43,580 bases of DNA from the IMG/VR virus record IMGVR_UViG_3300032676_000587, positions 1 through 43,580 of that record, one strand, 5' to 3'. The stretch is from a virus. Below are positions 1 to 6,433 of this stretch, in pieces. The number at the start of each line of letters is the position of its first letter. Position 1 is the stretch's first letter. The translations under genes and the position numbers were made by a program. Under the pieces are notes generated by a model, which was not told the origin of the DNA, searched no databases, and saw only the letters and a list, made by a program, of their open reading frames with translations.

Positions 1-1
1 A

Positions 2-682
2 GGAATCCGAGGAACAACTCTTAGAGATGCGAAAAAGCTGGGACTTGTACCGAGCGTTACTACCATTATCTCGGTGGCAGCAAAGCCTGGACTCCAAAAC
101 TGGCTTCAGCAGCAGGCTATATTGGCAGCCTTAACACTACCACGCAAAGAAAACGAATCAGAAGAAGATTATTTAGCTAGAGTTTTAAACGATTCAAAAG
201 CCCAAGGCAGAGAAGCTGCGGATCGTGGCACATACATTCATGGAGTGCTTGAGTCATTCTTTGATGGAATGTTGCTAGAAGCTGTGCCTGAATATTGCCG
301 TAATACCGAAAAGGAACTAAAGGTAGCTTTTGGTAACCGCTTATGGATTCCAGAGAAATCAGGCAGTCATGAGCTTGGATTTGGTGGAAAAGTTGATTTA
401 TGCGCTAATGGCGATAAAGTTAAAGGCATACCGCCAGTAGTTGTAGATTTTAAGACTAAAGAAACCCCCTTGGAAAAAGTTGTTCCATACGAAGATCATA
501 TCATGCAGTTGGCTGCTTATCGTGAATTATTAGGTATGGCAGATGCTAGATGCGCTATTGTGTTTGTAAATGGCCTGACAAATGATGTAAAACTGTGTGA
601 GATTGAAGAACAAGACTTGCAAAAAGGTTTAAAATGTTTCTTCCATCTATTGCGGTACTATCAGATTAAATCTGGTCTATGA
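2..682 (+). CDS. PD-(D/E)XK exonuclease, Cas4/RecB-like (5' end missing)
   Basis: The reading frame is open from base 2 with no stop, so the gene begins upstream of the window. A GTG at 74 is an internal codon, because the residues before it (LGLVPSVTTIIS) match the usual start of this phage nuclease family. Seen: GGKVDL, then VVVDFKTK, then MQLAAYRELLG, which fit the D...(D/E)xK...QxxxY core of RecB/Cas4-type nucleases. Known for the family: phage recombination or end-resecting exonucleases. Inference: works with the ssDNA-binding protein and helicase further right. The stop is followed within a few bases by a structured element. The fold is quite sure, the exact role less so. Confidence 0.8.
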   Translation, partial: GIRGTTLRDAKKLGLVPSVTTIISVAAKPGLQNWLQQQAILAALTLPRKENESEEDYLARVLNDSKAQGREAADRGTYIHGVLESFFDGMLLEAVPEYCRNTEKELKVAFGNRLWIPEKSGSHELGFGGKVDLCANGDKVKGIPPVVVDFKTKETPLEKVVPYEDHIMQLAAYRELLGMADARCAIVFVNGLTNDVKLCEIEEQDLQKGLKCFFHLLRYYQIKSGL

Positions 683-688
683 ATTCAA

Positions 689-743
689 GGGGCAGGGTTA
701 AGGTTTCCCCCGACCATTTACACTTCCGTGAGTGTCCTGCCCC
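689..743 (+). other. Compact three-way-junction RNA element after the exonuclease
   Basis: An 8-bp perfect stem (689-696 with 736-743, GGGGCAGG/CCTGCCCC) closes a 55-base element. Directly against its 3' strand sits a 5-bp hairpin (720-724 with 731-735, loop TCCGTG). The 23 bases on the other side can form only a weak GGT/ACC stem. No T-run follows, so it is not a standard rho-independent terminator. It is too short for a tRNA, though the 7-bp GGGGCAG/CTGCCCC end followed by ACC is reminiscent of an acceptor stem. It may protect or process the 3' end of the exonuclease message. Function unknown. Confidence 0.45.
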
Positions 744-795
744 ACCTACTTATTAATAAGTCCTTAAGTAGCTTAAAGCCTTATTAATGAGTCAT

Positions 796-930
796 TTAAC
801 ATACTTTTTTCTGATTAACATTGTGTGTGTTAATACTTTTTTTTACAAAATTTCCCGTTCGGTAACTTTTTTCTACTTTTGCACATTTTTTCATCAATTC
901 TTCCCGTTCGGGAAACTTTTTCATACTTAT
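796..930. promoter_or_regulatory. AT-rich operator- or origin-like region with repeats
   Basis: Part of the 380-bp gap before the small-gene operon. Seen: an inverted repeat TTAACA-N7-TGTTAA (815-833); two direct copies of TTCCCGTTCGG(g)(t/a)AAC followed by a T-run at 852 and 901, 49 bp apart, the second being itself a dyad TTCCCG-TT-CGGGAA; and four T-tracts of the form ACTTTTTT at about 803, 835, 865 and 915. No convincing gene is present. The arrangement looks like paired protein-binding sites with bent A/T tracts, either an operator region for the operon starting at 1064 or a replication origin. Which one cannot be told from sequence. Confidence 0.4.
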
Positions 931-1004
931 AAGTATTAATTTTTTAGTGATATTGCTACCTATAAGCACAAATGTTGTATTTATGCAAAACAACAAAAAT
1001 AATT

Positions 1005-1033
1005 TTGATTTTTTGAAAAAACAAGAATAAAGT
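1005..1033 (+). promoter_or_regulatory. Possible sigma70-like promoter for the small-gene operon
   Basis: TTGATT (1005-1010), 17 bases, then TAAAGT (1028-1033), each 4 of 6 to consensus, lies 30 bases before the first gene of the operon. No copy of the GCGTATTAGT motif is present here, so a host-type promoter would make this an early operon. The match is weak in such AT-rich DNA. Confidence 0.25.
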
Positions 1034-1063
1034 TATTACATCAACACTTGATCGGGGGATTAA

Positions 1064-1258
1064 ATGAAAAAAGCACCATTTTTAGCACAAATATACCTAG
1101 GCGATACGCTTATTGATATACATGGTTATGGTCGTAAGCAAATTGAAGAAATTTACATTGCAGATACTGACATTGAAATTAGCGAGATGATTCATTCATT
1201 AAATTGGGATGAATTTGAGAAAAAATCTGACGAAGCAATTTACTACGCATCAATTTAA
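1064..1258 (+). CDS. Hypothetical small acidic protein, first gene of the small-gene operon
   Basis: 64 residues, with a strong GGGGG(A) ribosome site 7 bases before the ATG. No domain recognised. The N-terminal half looks like a short beta-rich unit (FLAQIYLGDTLIDIHGYG) and the rest is acidic and helical. No signal peptide or membrane segment. It opens a chain of co-directional overlapping genes, so it is probably expressed early. Function unknown. Confidence 0.6.
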   Translation: MKKAPFLAQIYLGDTLIDIHGYGRKQIEEIYIADTDIEISEMIHSLNWDEFEKKSDEAIYYASI

Positions 1259-1267
1259 GGGGGATAT

Positions 1268-1345
1268 ATGAAAAAAATAATTGAATGGATTGGCGTAATT
1301 ATTCTTGGGATCATTCTTGGCCTAATGTTTGGATGGGGGTTTTAA
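1268..1345 (+). CDS. 25-residue single-span membrane peptide
   Basis: MKKIIEWIGVIILGIILGLM begins it, a lysine start followed by one hydrophobic span, ending GWGF. It is preceded by an AAGGGGGAT ribosome site, and its TAA shares the A of the next gene's ATG (TAATG). That coupling and the clean hydrophobic profile support a real gene. It may be an inner-membrane peptide acting on the host. No homologue is recognised. Confidence 0.5.
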   Translation: MKKIIEWIGVIILGIILGLMFGWGF

Positions 1346-1575
1346 TGAACAATGAACCAGTAGCGTGGATGCAAGTTCACCATGAAGATGGCAAACCTAC
1401 AAAATTTAGTAAAGTACAAACATGGGAAGATGATATTCCACTCTACACCCATCCAGCAAAGACACTAACAGATGAGGAAATAGATTTGATTGCTGGCATG
1501 GTTCCAACAATACCGACAGGATGGGATTTGATTGAATTTGCTAGAGCAATACTAAGAAAGGCTAATGAGAAATGA
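1345..1575 (+). CDS. Hypothetical protein with C-terminal LTDEE...FARAI module
   Basis: 76 residues. The start is set at the ATG overlapping the preceding stop (TAATG) rather than the earlier in-frame codon at 1285, which would overlap the membrane peptide by 60 bases. The N-terminus NNEPVAWMQV and the PLYTHPA stretch occur in many small phage proteins of unknown function. The C-terminal half (LTDEEIDLIAG...FARAILRKA) is shared with the products at 1572 and 2394. Function unknown; likely an early host-interaction protein by position. Confidence 0.65.
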   Translation: MNNEPVAWMQVHHEDGKPTKFSKVQTWEDDIPLYTHPAKTLTDEEIDLIAGMVPTIPTGWDLIEFARAILRKANEK

Positions 1576-1886
1576 GTGAAAATAAAATGTGGGACAAACT
1601 ATTTAATCAAAAACTTAAAGAAGTAATGCTCCCATCAAACAAATACCATTTTTACGCAACACTTTCGCCAACTGCAAATGGGTTTTGTGCAAGGGAATTG
1701 ATTGCAGAGGAATATTATCAACAACAATCTGAAATAGAATCGTTAAAAAATAAAACATTAACCGAAGACGAAATAAAAGAATGTGCCGATAGTGTTTGCC
1801 ATGCTTGGAAAAAGAATGGTGTTGGTGAGCTTTACATGGAAGATTTTGCTAGAGCAATATTAAGAAAGGCACAAGAGAATGGCTGA
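1572..1886 (+). CDS. Hypothetical protein with the LTEDE...FARAI module
   Basis: 104 residues, ATGA overlap with the gene before. A predicted helical N-terminal region (about 1-60) is followed by the same C-terminal module as in the neighbouring genes at 1345 and 2394: LTEDEIKECAD...MEDFARAILRKA. The three genes therefore look like different heads joined to one duplicated tail. No enzyme motif seen. Confidence 0.65.
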   Translation: MSENKMWDKLFNQKLKEVMLPSNKYHFYATLSPTANGFCARELIAEEYYQQQSEIESLKNKTLTEDEIKECADSVCHAWKKNGVGELYMEDFARAILRKAQENG

Positions 1887-1971
1887 TTATTTAATTATTG
1901 CAATTCGTTTATTGGCTTTGCTAATTGCTGTGATGTGTATAGCTTTGATAATAGAGTGCAAAGATATATGA
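1879..1971 (+). CDS. 30-residue single-span membrane peptide
   Basis: Starts 8 bases inside the gene before and ends in an ATGA overlap with the next. The sequence is MADYLI followed by a hydrophobic helix (about residues 5-25) and a short charged tail ECKDI. Overlaps on both sides and a clear membrane profile are the support. Function unknown. Confidence 0.45.
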   Translation: MADYLIIAIRLLALLIAVMCIALIIECKDI

Positions 1972-2144
1972 GAGATATGCAAACCGACTTAGAAGTGGTT
2001 GCAGTACAAAAGTCTAGGATTGATTGGCATCCATCTTGCGCTTATCCAGCAATCTATACGCAACATGGTTGGAAGAACCCTAAAACTGGAGAAGTGAAGT
2101 GGGAAAAAGTAACCATTGAACCATTAAAGGAACAAGACAAATGA
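1968..2144 (+). CDS. Hypothetical small protein
   Basis: 58 residues from the ATG of an ATGA overlap. The longer frame from a GTG at 1935 is rejected because it would run over the membrane peptide. The centre reads RIDWHPSCAYPAIYTQHGW, rich in aromatic residues, His and Cys, and the C-terminus is charged. No family recognised. Confidence 0.55.
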   Translation: MRDMQTDLEVVAVQKSRIDWHPSCAYPAIYTQHGWKNPKTGEVKWEKVTIEPLKEQDK

Positions 2145-2296
2145 AAGTATATGTTGTTTGTGCGTGGTATGCTTACGAAGGAAATGGTGACCCACAAAAA
2201 GCCTTCGATTCAGCAGAAAAAGCAAAAGAGTATATAGCCACTAAATCATTGGAATGGTGTGATGGCTACGACTATTATGAGTTGGAGGTAGAATGA
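2141..2296 (+). CDS. Hypothetical 51-residue protein
   Basis: ATGA overlaps with both neighbours. Begins MKVYVVCAWYAYEG, a beta strand followed by a probable helix (KAFDSAEKAKEYIA) and an aromatic acidic tail; this looks like a small alpha/beta fold. Compositionally like a real protein, with no hit recognised. Confidence 0.5.
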   Translation: MKVYVVCAWYAYEGNGDPQKAFDSAEKAKEYIATKSLEWCDGYDYYELEVE

Positions 2297-2397
2297 ACGC
2301 AATTAAGCTCAAAGGTTTTATAACGTATAACATCGGTGGCGGGTATTGCTGGGTCCGTATTGGCAATTTAAAAATTGAATGGATGGTACAAAAATGA
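2293..2397 (+). CDS. Hypothetical 34-residue protein
   Basis: A very small frame in an ATGA chain on both sides. Alternating hydrophobic and polar residues (KGFITYNIGGGYCWVRIGNL) suggest two beta strands with a glycine turn. Evidence is position and coupling only. Confidence 0.4.
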   Translation: MNAIKLKGFITYNIGGGYCWVRIGNLKIEWMVQK

Positions 2398-2633
2398 CCA
2401 CCTTCACCACACAAGACCGGCAAGATGCGCAACGTGCCACGTTTAAATGTACCTGTGGACATGCAATTGGGCACCCATTGGTTCCAAAATGCACTTGCAA
2501 AAAAGTGTTGCCATTGACTGACGAGCAAATTAGAGACATTTGGTACAGACATCCTGAGTTTAAAGATGGATTGGGTGTCGAACCAATTGAGTTCGCCCGC
2601 GCCATCGAACGAGCCCACGGAATAGGAGAATAG
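2394..2633 (+). CDS. Hypothetical protein: Cys/His-rich head plus LTDEQ...FARAI module
   Basis: 79 residues; the ATG at the ATGA overlap is chosen over the one 15 bases upstream. The N-terminal part has CTCGH and, ten residues on, CTCKK, so four Cys and one His that could bind zinc. The C-terminal part (LTDEQIRDI...PIEFARAIERA) is the third copy of the module found at 1345 and 1572. Function unknown; zinc binding is inference. Confidence 0.6.
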   Translation: MTTFTTQDRQDAQRATFKCTCGHAIGHPLVPKCTCKKVLPLTDEQIRDIWYRHPEFKDGLGVEPIEFARAIERAHGIGE

Positions 2634-2636
2634 GTT

Positions 2637-2810
2637 ATGTGGCTTTTAATTACTTTTGTTTATTATGTAGGTATTATGGACGGTAGAACAGCATCAGTTA
2701 ATCATGCCCAATTTGGTAATGAAGCAAACTGCGTAGCCGCTGGAAAAGCGTTTGTTAATATGGCGAATAACAACACGTACACCGCTAAATTTATTTGTGT
2801 GAAACAATGA
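2637..2810 (+). CDS. Small protein with N-terminal membrane or signal segment
   Basis: 57 residues. MWLLITFVYYVGIM is a hydrophobic start; the remainder is polar with two cysteines 22 residues apart (ANCVAAG, FICVKQ) that could form a disulfide if exported. Similar short proteins with an export signal and a Cys pair are common in phage early regions. It ends in an ATGA overlap with the next gene. Confidence 0.5.
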   Translation: MWLLITFVYYVGIMDGRTASVNHAQFGNEANCVAAGKAFVNMANNNTYTAKFICVKQ

Positions 2811-2926
2811 GCTTCACCATCTACCAAGCAGACGGGCTCAAAGTCATCCAGTGGTTTCCAACCATCGACGCCCTTATTGCCAGCATGCTGGCCAACCCTA
2901 ACGATACATATTGGAGAAATGTATGA
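2807..2926 (+). CDS. Hypothetical 39-residue protein
   Basis: ATGA overlaps on both sides. Reads MSFTIYQADGLKVIQWFPTI then a short helix. The local GC content is higher than in the genes just upstream. No family recognised. Confidence 0.45.
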   Translation: MSFTIYQADGLKVIQWFPTIDALIASMLANPNDTYWRNV

Positions 2927-3099
2927 ACGAACAAGACGCCAAACAATTATACAACCACGTCATGCACAACGCACTGGTCTACGGCCAAGGCTTCTTGCGC
3001 TTTACAGCAGACGGCAAGTGTGAGGTGGTAGACCCCAGCCAATACAAAGAGCTGGCCGAGGCATTACTGTGGGCAGAAGAGAATCAGGTGAAACTATGA
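2923..3099 (+). CDS. Hypothetical small protein
   Basis: 58 residues, ATG at the ATGA overlap, with the GGAGAAAT ribosome site just upstream. The sequence suggests helix, strand pair (GFLRFTADGKCEVVDP) and helix. No motif for an enzyme or DNA binding. Function unknown. Confidence 0.55.
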   Translation: MNEQDAKQLYNHVMHNALVYGQGFLRFTADGKCEVVDPSQYKELAEALLWAEENQVKL

Positions 3100-3305
3100 A
3101 AACCAAAATATACGTATGGTGGATTAAGCTGCAAGCAAACCGCATGCCTTGGACTAAGCTGTATAAGTATAGAGTGCGTGAGTGGGAGCGCATGAAAGAC
3201 ACCAATAAGTTTCTTAACGGATTTTGGTGCGCAGATCATAAAGGCAATCTCGAACGAAAAACAGATTGGGAAACTATAAAACAAATGGTAAAGGAGTTAG
3301 AATGA
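3096..3305 (+). CDS. Hypothetical basic, tryptophan-rich small protein
   Basis: 69 residues from the ATG that overlaps the previous stop; the ATG at 3069 is too far inside the gene before. Net positive and aromatic (KIYVWWIKLQANRMPW, YKYRVREWERMK), which would suit nucleic-acid or membrane contact, but nothing specific is recognised. Confidence 0.5.
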   Translation: MKTKIYVWWIKLQANRMPWTKLYKYRVREWERMKDTNKFLNGFWCADHKGNLERKTDWETIKQMVKELE

Positions 3306-3583
3306 GCAAACTAAAAGTAATTAAACCAGCAGTAAAAGAAAAAAGCGGCAAAGTCATCTCAGACACCGACGCATTTAGCCACACCGAGATTGAGAAGAAA
3401 GCGGGCCGCAAGAAGAACGAAGACAAGCGCGGCTTCTTGCTATCAAACGGCACCTTTGCAAACCGCAAGGAAGCTGCCAAGGTGGCCAAAGCGGCCGGTG
3501 AGGTCAAAGACCCGGGCAAGAAGCTACACAGCCACGAACTACGCGCCGGTCTCAAAATCAAAAAAGCCAAGGAGCCAAAATGA
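3302..3583 (+). CDS. Hypothetical lysine-rich protein
   Basis: 93 residues, about one quarter Lys/Arg, ATGA coupled on both sides. A segment GFLLSNGTFANRKEAAKVAK recalls a motif of small phage proteins of unknown role in which a short beta hairpin precedes a helix. The charge suggests nucleic-acid binding. GC content is clearly higher than in neighbouring small genes. Confidence 0.55.
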   Translation: MSKLKVIKPAVKEKSGKVISDTDAFSHTEIEKKAGRKKNEDKRGFLLSNGTFANRKEAAKVAKAAGEVKDPGKKLHSHELRAGLKIKKAKEPK

Positions 3584-3762
3584 AAGCATTTCCAGCATCA
3601 AGCAGATATAACGATGAATTCAATGGTATGGATTTGCGGGATTACTTTGCAGCTAAAGCTATGCAAGGGTCTATAGCATTTGGTGGTTTTCATGATGATG
3701 AAACCGCATTTGCAAAATGGTGCTATGAAACGGCTGATGCAATGATGGAGGCTCGCAAATGA
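3580..3762 (+). CDS. Small phage protein of the MDLRDYFAAKAMQG type
   Basis: 60 residues. The segment GMDLRDYFAAKAMQG is a recurring signature of short phage and prophage proteins of unknown function. Followed by an Asp/Glu-rich part and a helix ending in MMEARK. Coupled by ATGA to both neighbours. Real gene likely; role unknown. Confidence 0.65.
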   Translation: MKAFPASSRYNDEFNGMDLRDYFAAKAMQGSIAFGGFHDDETAFAKWCYETADAMMEARK

Positions 3763-3944
3763 CAACACGCGACGGTGGTAAGGGTGACACCCCACGCCCG
3801 CTCAGTGTCGACAAGGAAACCTTTGACAAACGCTGGGATGACATCTTCAACAAGTCTAAGCCAGATGAGAATGAGACGCAATTACACATTGAGGCTGACA
3901 ACGACCACATAGAAATACTGGCAACCATACCCTTTGGACGATGA
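3759..3944 (+). CDS. Small phage protein with GKGDTPRPLS motif
   Basis: 61 residues. GGKGDTPRPLSVDKETFDKR followed by WDDIF is a pattern I recognise from short conserved phage proteins of unknown function (basic Gly-Lys start, then Phe..Arg-Trp..Ile-Phe). ATGA overlap into the zinc-protease-like gene. Confidence 0.6.
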   Translation: MTTRDGGKGDTPRPLSVDKETFDKRWDDIFNKSKPDENETQLHIEADNDHIEILATIPFGR

Positions 3945-4519
3945 TGAAGAAGAAATACGACTACTACAAGCTGGACGTTGGTTTCTATCCTGACGTGATT
4001 AAGTTGTGCTTTGACGACAAGGTATTCCAGCAGATCCTCAAAGACCACAACGTCTCGCTCAAAGCCAACGCGCTAGACTACGGCATTGCGGAGACGCACG
4101 TGATTGGCGACGGCAAGGACGCGATCATCGTGCTCGTCTTCGACATGAGCCTAGTCAACGACGACATCAGCGAGCTGGTGGACACGATCGCCCATGAGCT
4201 GTGCCACGCGGTAGACAGCTTGGCCGAGCACATTGGTGAGGACGATGGCTTTGTTGGTGAGACCAGAGCCTACCTCACAGGCCACCTAGCCAAGCAGGTA
4301 TTTAAAATTTGCATGCACGAAAAGGAAAAGTATGCTAGAAAAACAAGTAGAGCAAAGACTAAACAAACTAGTCAAACAAAACGGGGGAATGAGCCTCAAA
4401 TTCATATCGAGTATCTCGGGCGTTCCGGATCGCATAGTCTTACTGAACTCCAAAGTATTATTCGTGGAGCTGAAGACGACGAGCGGCAGGATCAGCAAGC
4501 GCCAAGAGATAGTGTTTGA
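3941..4519 (+). CDS. Zinc metalloprotease-like protein (HExxH)
   Basis: The first about 125 residues hold a small zinc-protease-like domain with IAHELCHAVD, giving H85-E86-L-C-H89. Such compact HExxH proteins are common in phages and of unknown substrate. The frame does not stop where the domain seems to end: it runs another 63 residues, of which the part after 4332 is read in a second frame by the VRR-NUC gene. The tail (rich in Lys, Thr, Gln) looks like a by-product of that overlap. The GC-rich body contrasts with AT-rich DNA around 4300-4400. Domain call fairly safe, function unknown. Confidence 0.65.
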   Translation: MMKKKYDYYKLDVGFYPDVIKLCFDDKVFQQILKDHNVSLKANALDYGIAETHVIGDGKDAIIVLVFDMSLVNDDISELVDTIAHELCHAVDSLAEHIGEDDGFVGETRAYLTGHLAKQVFKICMHEKEKYARKTSRAKTKQTSQTKRGNEPQIHIEYLGRSGSHSLTELQSIIRGAEDDERQDQQAPRDSV

Positions 4520-4895
4520 CCAATTCGGCGAGCAAGGCCACCCAGTACACATACTTAGAACATACGACGACATAGAGGATTTTATTTGTGAAGCGCTCCG
4601 ACCTGCACCAGTACCAGCAGCATCTTATCAATTTGTCCCGTACGGTCCCGAACATGGGACTTTTTCTGCCACCGGGACTGGGGAAGACGACGACAACACT
4701 CACCATCATTGCGGAACAGTTTCAGGGGAAGACCTTGATCATCGCGCCAAAAAGGGTGGCGGAAACCGTGTGGGACGCAGAGGTAAAGAAGTGGGACCAC
4801 CTGTCGCACCTCAAAGTAGCCAAGATCATGGGCAGCCCGACGCAGAGATCGTCCGCCTTGAATTCGGAAGCAGACATCTATCTGATAAACCTTGA
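4332..4895 (+). CDS. VRR-NUC domain nuclease
   Basis: Residues 1-85 form a VRR-NUC (PD-(D/E)XK) domain: GVPDRIVLL with D33, VLFVELKTTSG with E46 and K48, then Q58. The family includes phage stand-alone nucleases that cut branched DNA (FAN1-like). The ribosome site AAGGAAAAG sits just before the ATG. The frame stays open for about 103 residues after the domain, and from 4588 this tail lies on the helicase gene in another frame; it is low in hydrophobic order and probably not a domain. Placement next to an SNF2-type helicase is typical of phage replication modules. Confidence 0.75.
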   Translation: MLEKQVEQRLNKLVKQNGGMSLKFISSISGVPDRIVLLNSKVLFVELKTTSGRISKRQEIVFDQFGEQGHPVHILRTYDDIEDFICEALRPAPVPAASYQFVPYGPEHGTFSATGTGEDDDNTHHHCGTVSGEDLDHRAKKGGGNRVGRRGKEVGPPVAPQSSQDHGQPDAEIVRLEFGSRHLSDKP

Positions 4896-5928
4896 GAACG
4901 TAGCGTGGCTATGCGAGGCTGCAAATATGTTAGTGTTCACTAACTTAGTGATTGATGAGTCCAGCCGGTTTAAGGATCCCAGCACCAAGCGCTTTAAGGC
5001 GCTTAAAAAGCATTTAAAGGGCTTCTCACGGCGTATTATCCTCACTGGTACACCTACCCCTCAGGGTATCGCTGATCTCTGGTCACAGGTAGGCATATTA
5101 GACTTAGGCGAGCGCTTGGAGACATCGCTCACCCGCTTTCGTGACAAGTACATGCTGCCGGATCAGATTAACAGGCACACGCACGTGGTGTACAGCTGGA
5201 AGCTCAAGCTGGGCGCAGACATGCAGATCCAAGAAAAGATTTCAGACATCTGCTACTCGCTCAAGGCGGAAGACTACCTAGAGCTGCCCGAATGCACTAA
5301 GCTATACCACTCTATTCAATTAGATAAAAACGTAAAGGCAAAGTATGACGAACTTAGAAAAGAGATGGTCGTTGACATCAAGAAAGAAAAAATCACAGCT
5401 CCGACAGCGGCGGCACTGGCGAACAAGCTACTGCAATTCACATCAGGAGCGGTTTACAACGAAGAGGGAGACACACAAGAAGTACACCGCGCTAAACTGG
5501 AACGTCTTGAGTCGATCATGGAAGAATCTTCAAGTCCCACGCTTGTCTTCTATCATTTCAAGCATTCGCTCCAACGAATACGTCTTCAGTTCCCAGAGGC
5601 GGTGGTGCTGGACGATGACAACATTGCGGCGTGGCGTCGTGGCGAGATTCGTATGCTCCTTGCCCACCCGCAAAGCGGCGGAATCGGGCTTAATCTACAG
5701 TGCAACGTTGGAGACACAGCACAAACGGTCTGGTTCGATCTACCATGGAGCTCAGAGAACTACATCCAAGCGAATGCTAGGATCTACCGCCAAGGGCAAA
5801 CGAAGCCGGTTATCATACACCACCTAACGGCGCATAATACCATCGACCAGCACGTGGTAAAGGTGCTCGAAGGCAAAATAAATTTGCAAGAAGCCCTGTT
5901 AGACGACCTAAATTGCGTATTAGTGTAG
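4588..5928 (+). CDS. SNF2/DEAD-type superfamily 2 DNA helicase
   Basis: 446 residues with the expected motif order: LHQYQ near residues 6-10 (Q-motif-like), Walker A PPGLGKT ending at residue 34, DESS from 123, LTGTPTP from 152, GIGLNL in domain 2, and QANARIYRQGQ 394-404 (motif VI). Acts as an ATP-driven dsDNA translocase in replication or recombination. The GTG start is chosen because the Q-motif lies right after it and AGAGG precedes it; this leaves a 308-base out-of-frame overlap with the VRR-NUC gene. The last codons carry a copy of the GCGTATTAGT motif. Confidence 0.9.
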   Translation: MKRSDLHQYQQHLINLSRTVPNMGLFLPPGLGKTTTTLTIIAEQFQGKTLIIAPKRVAETVWDAEVKKWDHLSHLKVAKIMGSPTQRSSALNSEADIYLINLENVAWLCEAANMLVFTNLVIDESSRFKDPSTKRFKALKKHLKGFSRRIILTGTPTPQGIADLWSQVGILDLGERLETSLTRFRDKYMLPDQINRHTHVVYSWKLKLGADMQIQEKISDICYSLKAEDYLELPECTKLYHSIQLDKNVKAKYDELRKEMVVDIKKEKITAPTAAALANKLLQFTSGAVYNEEGDTQEVHRAKLERLESIMEESSSPTLVFYHFKHSLQRIRLQFPEAVVLDDDNIAAWRRGEIRMLLAHPQSGGIGLNLQCNVGDTAQTVWFDLPWSSENYIQANARIYRQGQTKPVIIHHLTAHNTIDQHVVKVLEGKINLQEALLDDLNCVLV

Positions 5929-5932
5929 CTAT
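5915..5932 (+). promoter_or_regulatory. GCGTATTAGT motif, copy 1 (inside helicase 3' end)
   Basis: GCGTATTAGT at 5915-5924, then GTAGC and TA. It lies within the last codons of the helicase, 7 bases before the ATG of the sigma-region-4-like gene. If active, the first transcribed base would fall at about 5932, on the start codon itself, so the message would be leaderless. This gene has no Shine-Dalgarno sequence, which fits either that or coupling to the helicase stop 2 bases upstream. The least certain of the ten copies because it is coding. Confidence 0.4.
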
Positions 5933-6245
5933 GAAGAAAACATTTACCCGACACAAAGTAAGCGCTGCGACTCCGAGGCTGTCCGACGAGGAGCTAGACC
6001 CAATCGAACAAGACGACGGGGACGGTATTTCTACTGAGTTGGTAGAGGCCTACCTACCCTGGAGTGCTGAGGACGTGGCAGACATTAAGCGCCTCATCAA
6101 CACCAAGGTCCCGCCGAAGGAGCGTGAAGTAATGACTGCTTTTTTGGAGGGCCTAAACCACGTCGACTTGGACATAACGGAGAAGTACTGGCGCTATCAC
6201 TTTAACAAGGGTGTGGAGTTTATTAAAAAGGAACTGAAGCTATGA
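5931..6245 (+). CDS. Small sigma-region-4-like putative transcription factor
   Basis: 104 residues. The start at 5931 (ATG) is preferred to a TTG at 5913 inside the helicase. The C-terminal 50 residues read PPKEREVMTAFLEGLNHVDL, then ITEKYWRYHFNKGVEFIKKEL. The spacing of the ExREV, EGL, short turn, and basic helix ending in IKKEL resembles sigma70 region 4 with a shortened turn. The N-terminal half is acidic and low-complexity. No regions 2 or 3 are present. Inference: it may redirect RNA polymerase to phage promoters. It could also be an unrelated helix-turn-helix protein. ATGA overlap with the next gene. Confidence 0.45.
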   Translation: MKKTFTRHKVSAATPRLSDEELDPIEQDDGDGISTELVEAYLPWSAEDVADIKRLINTKVPPKEREVMTAFLEGLNHVDLDITEKYWRYHFNKGVEFIKKELKL

Positions 6246-6433
6246 CGACGTTTATTGTAGAGCATTTACACAACGGTCACGCAATGTTTGACACGGTTCA
6301 AGGCGTGGAAGACATTGACCCCACTATGTTTAAAAACATTCAGACACTGTGGGTATGTGACACACCAGAAGAAATTGAAGCGGTTGAAAACGAACTAAGG
6401 AGAAAGCATGCAAGATCCGGTCAATCATCCTAA
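6242..6433 (+). CDS. Hypothetical small protein
   Basis: 63 residues. MTTFIVEHLHNGHAMFDTVQ suggests two strands, followed by a helix with the acidic stretch TPEEIEAVENEL. ATGA coupled to the gene before, and its last 26 bases overlap the DUF3310 gene whose ribosome site lies inside it. Function unknown. Confidence 0.55.
   Translation: MTTFIVEHLHNGHAMFDTVQGVEDIDPTMFKNIQTLWVCDTPEEIEAVENELRRKHARSGQSS

Noticed and set aside
689-746. tRNA gene suggested by GGGGCAG/CTGCCCC followed by ACC
   Set aside because: Only about 55 bases, no anticodon arm and no proper T-loop.
796-996. A 66-residue reading frame on the - strand in the left non-coding region
   Set aside because: It runs opposite to all left-arm genes, has no ribosome site, and its Lys/Phe-rich sequence follows from the T-tracts and direct repeats on the other strand.
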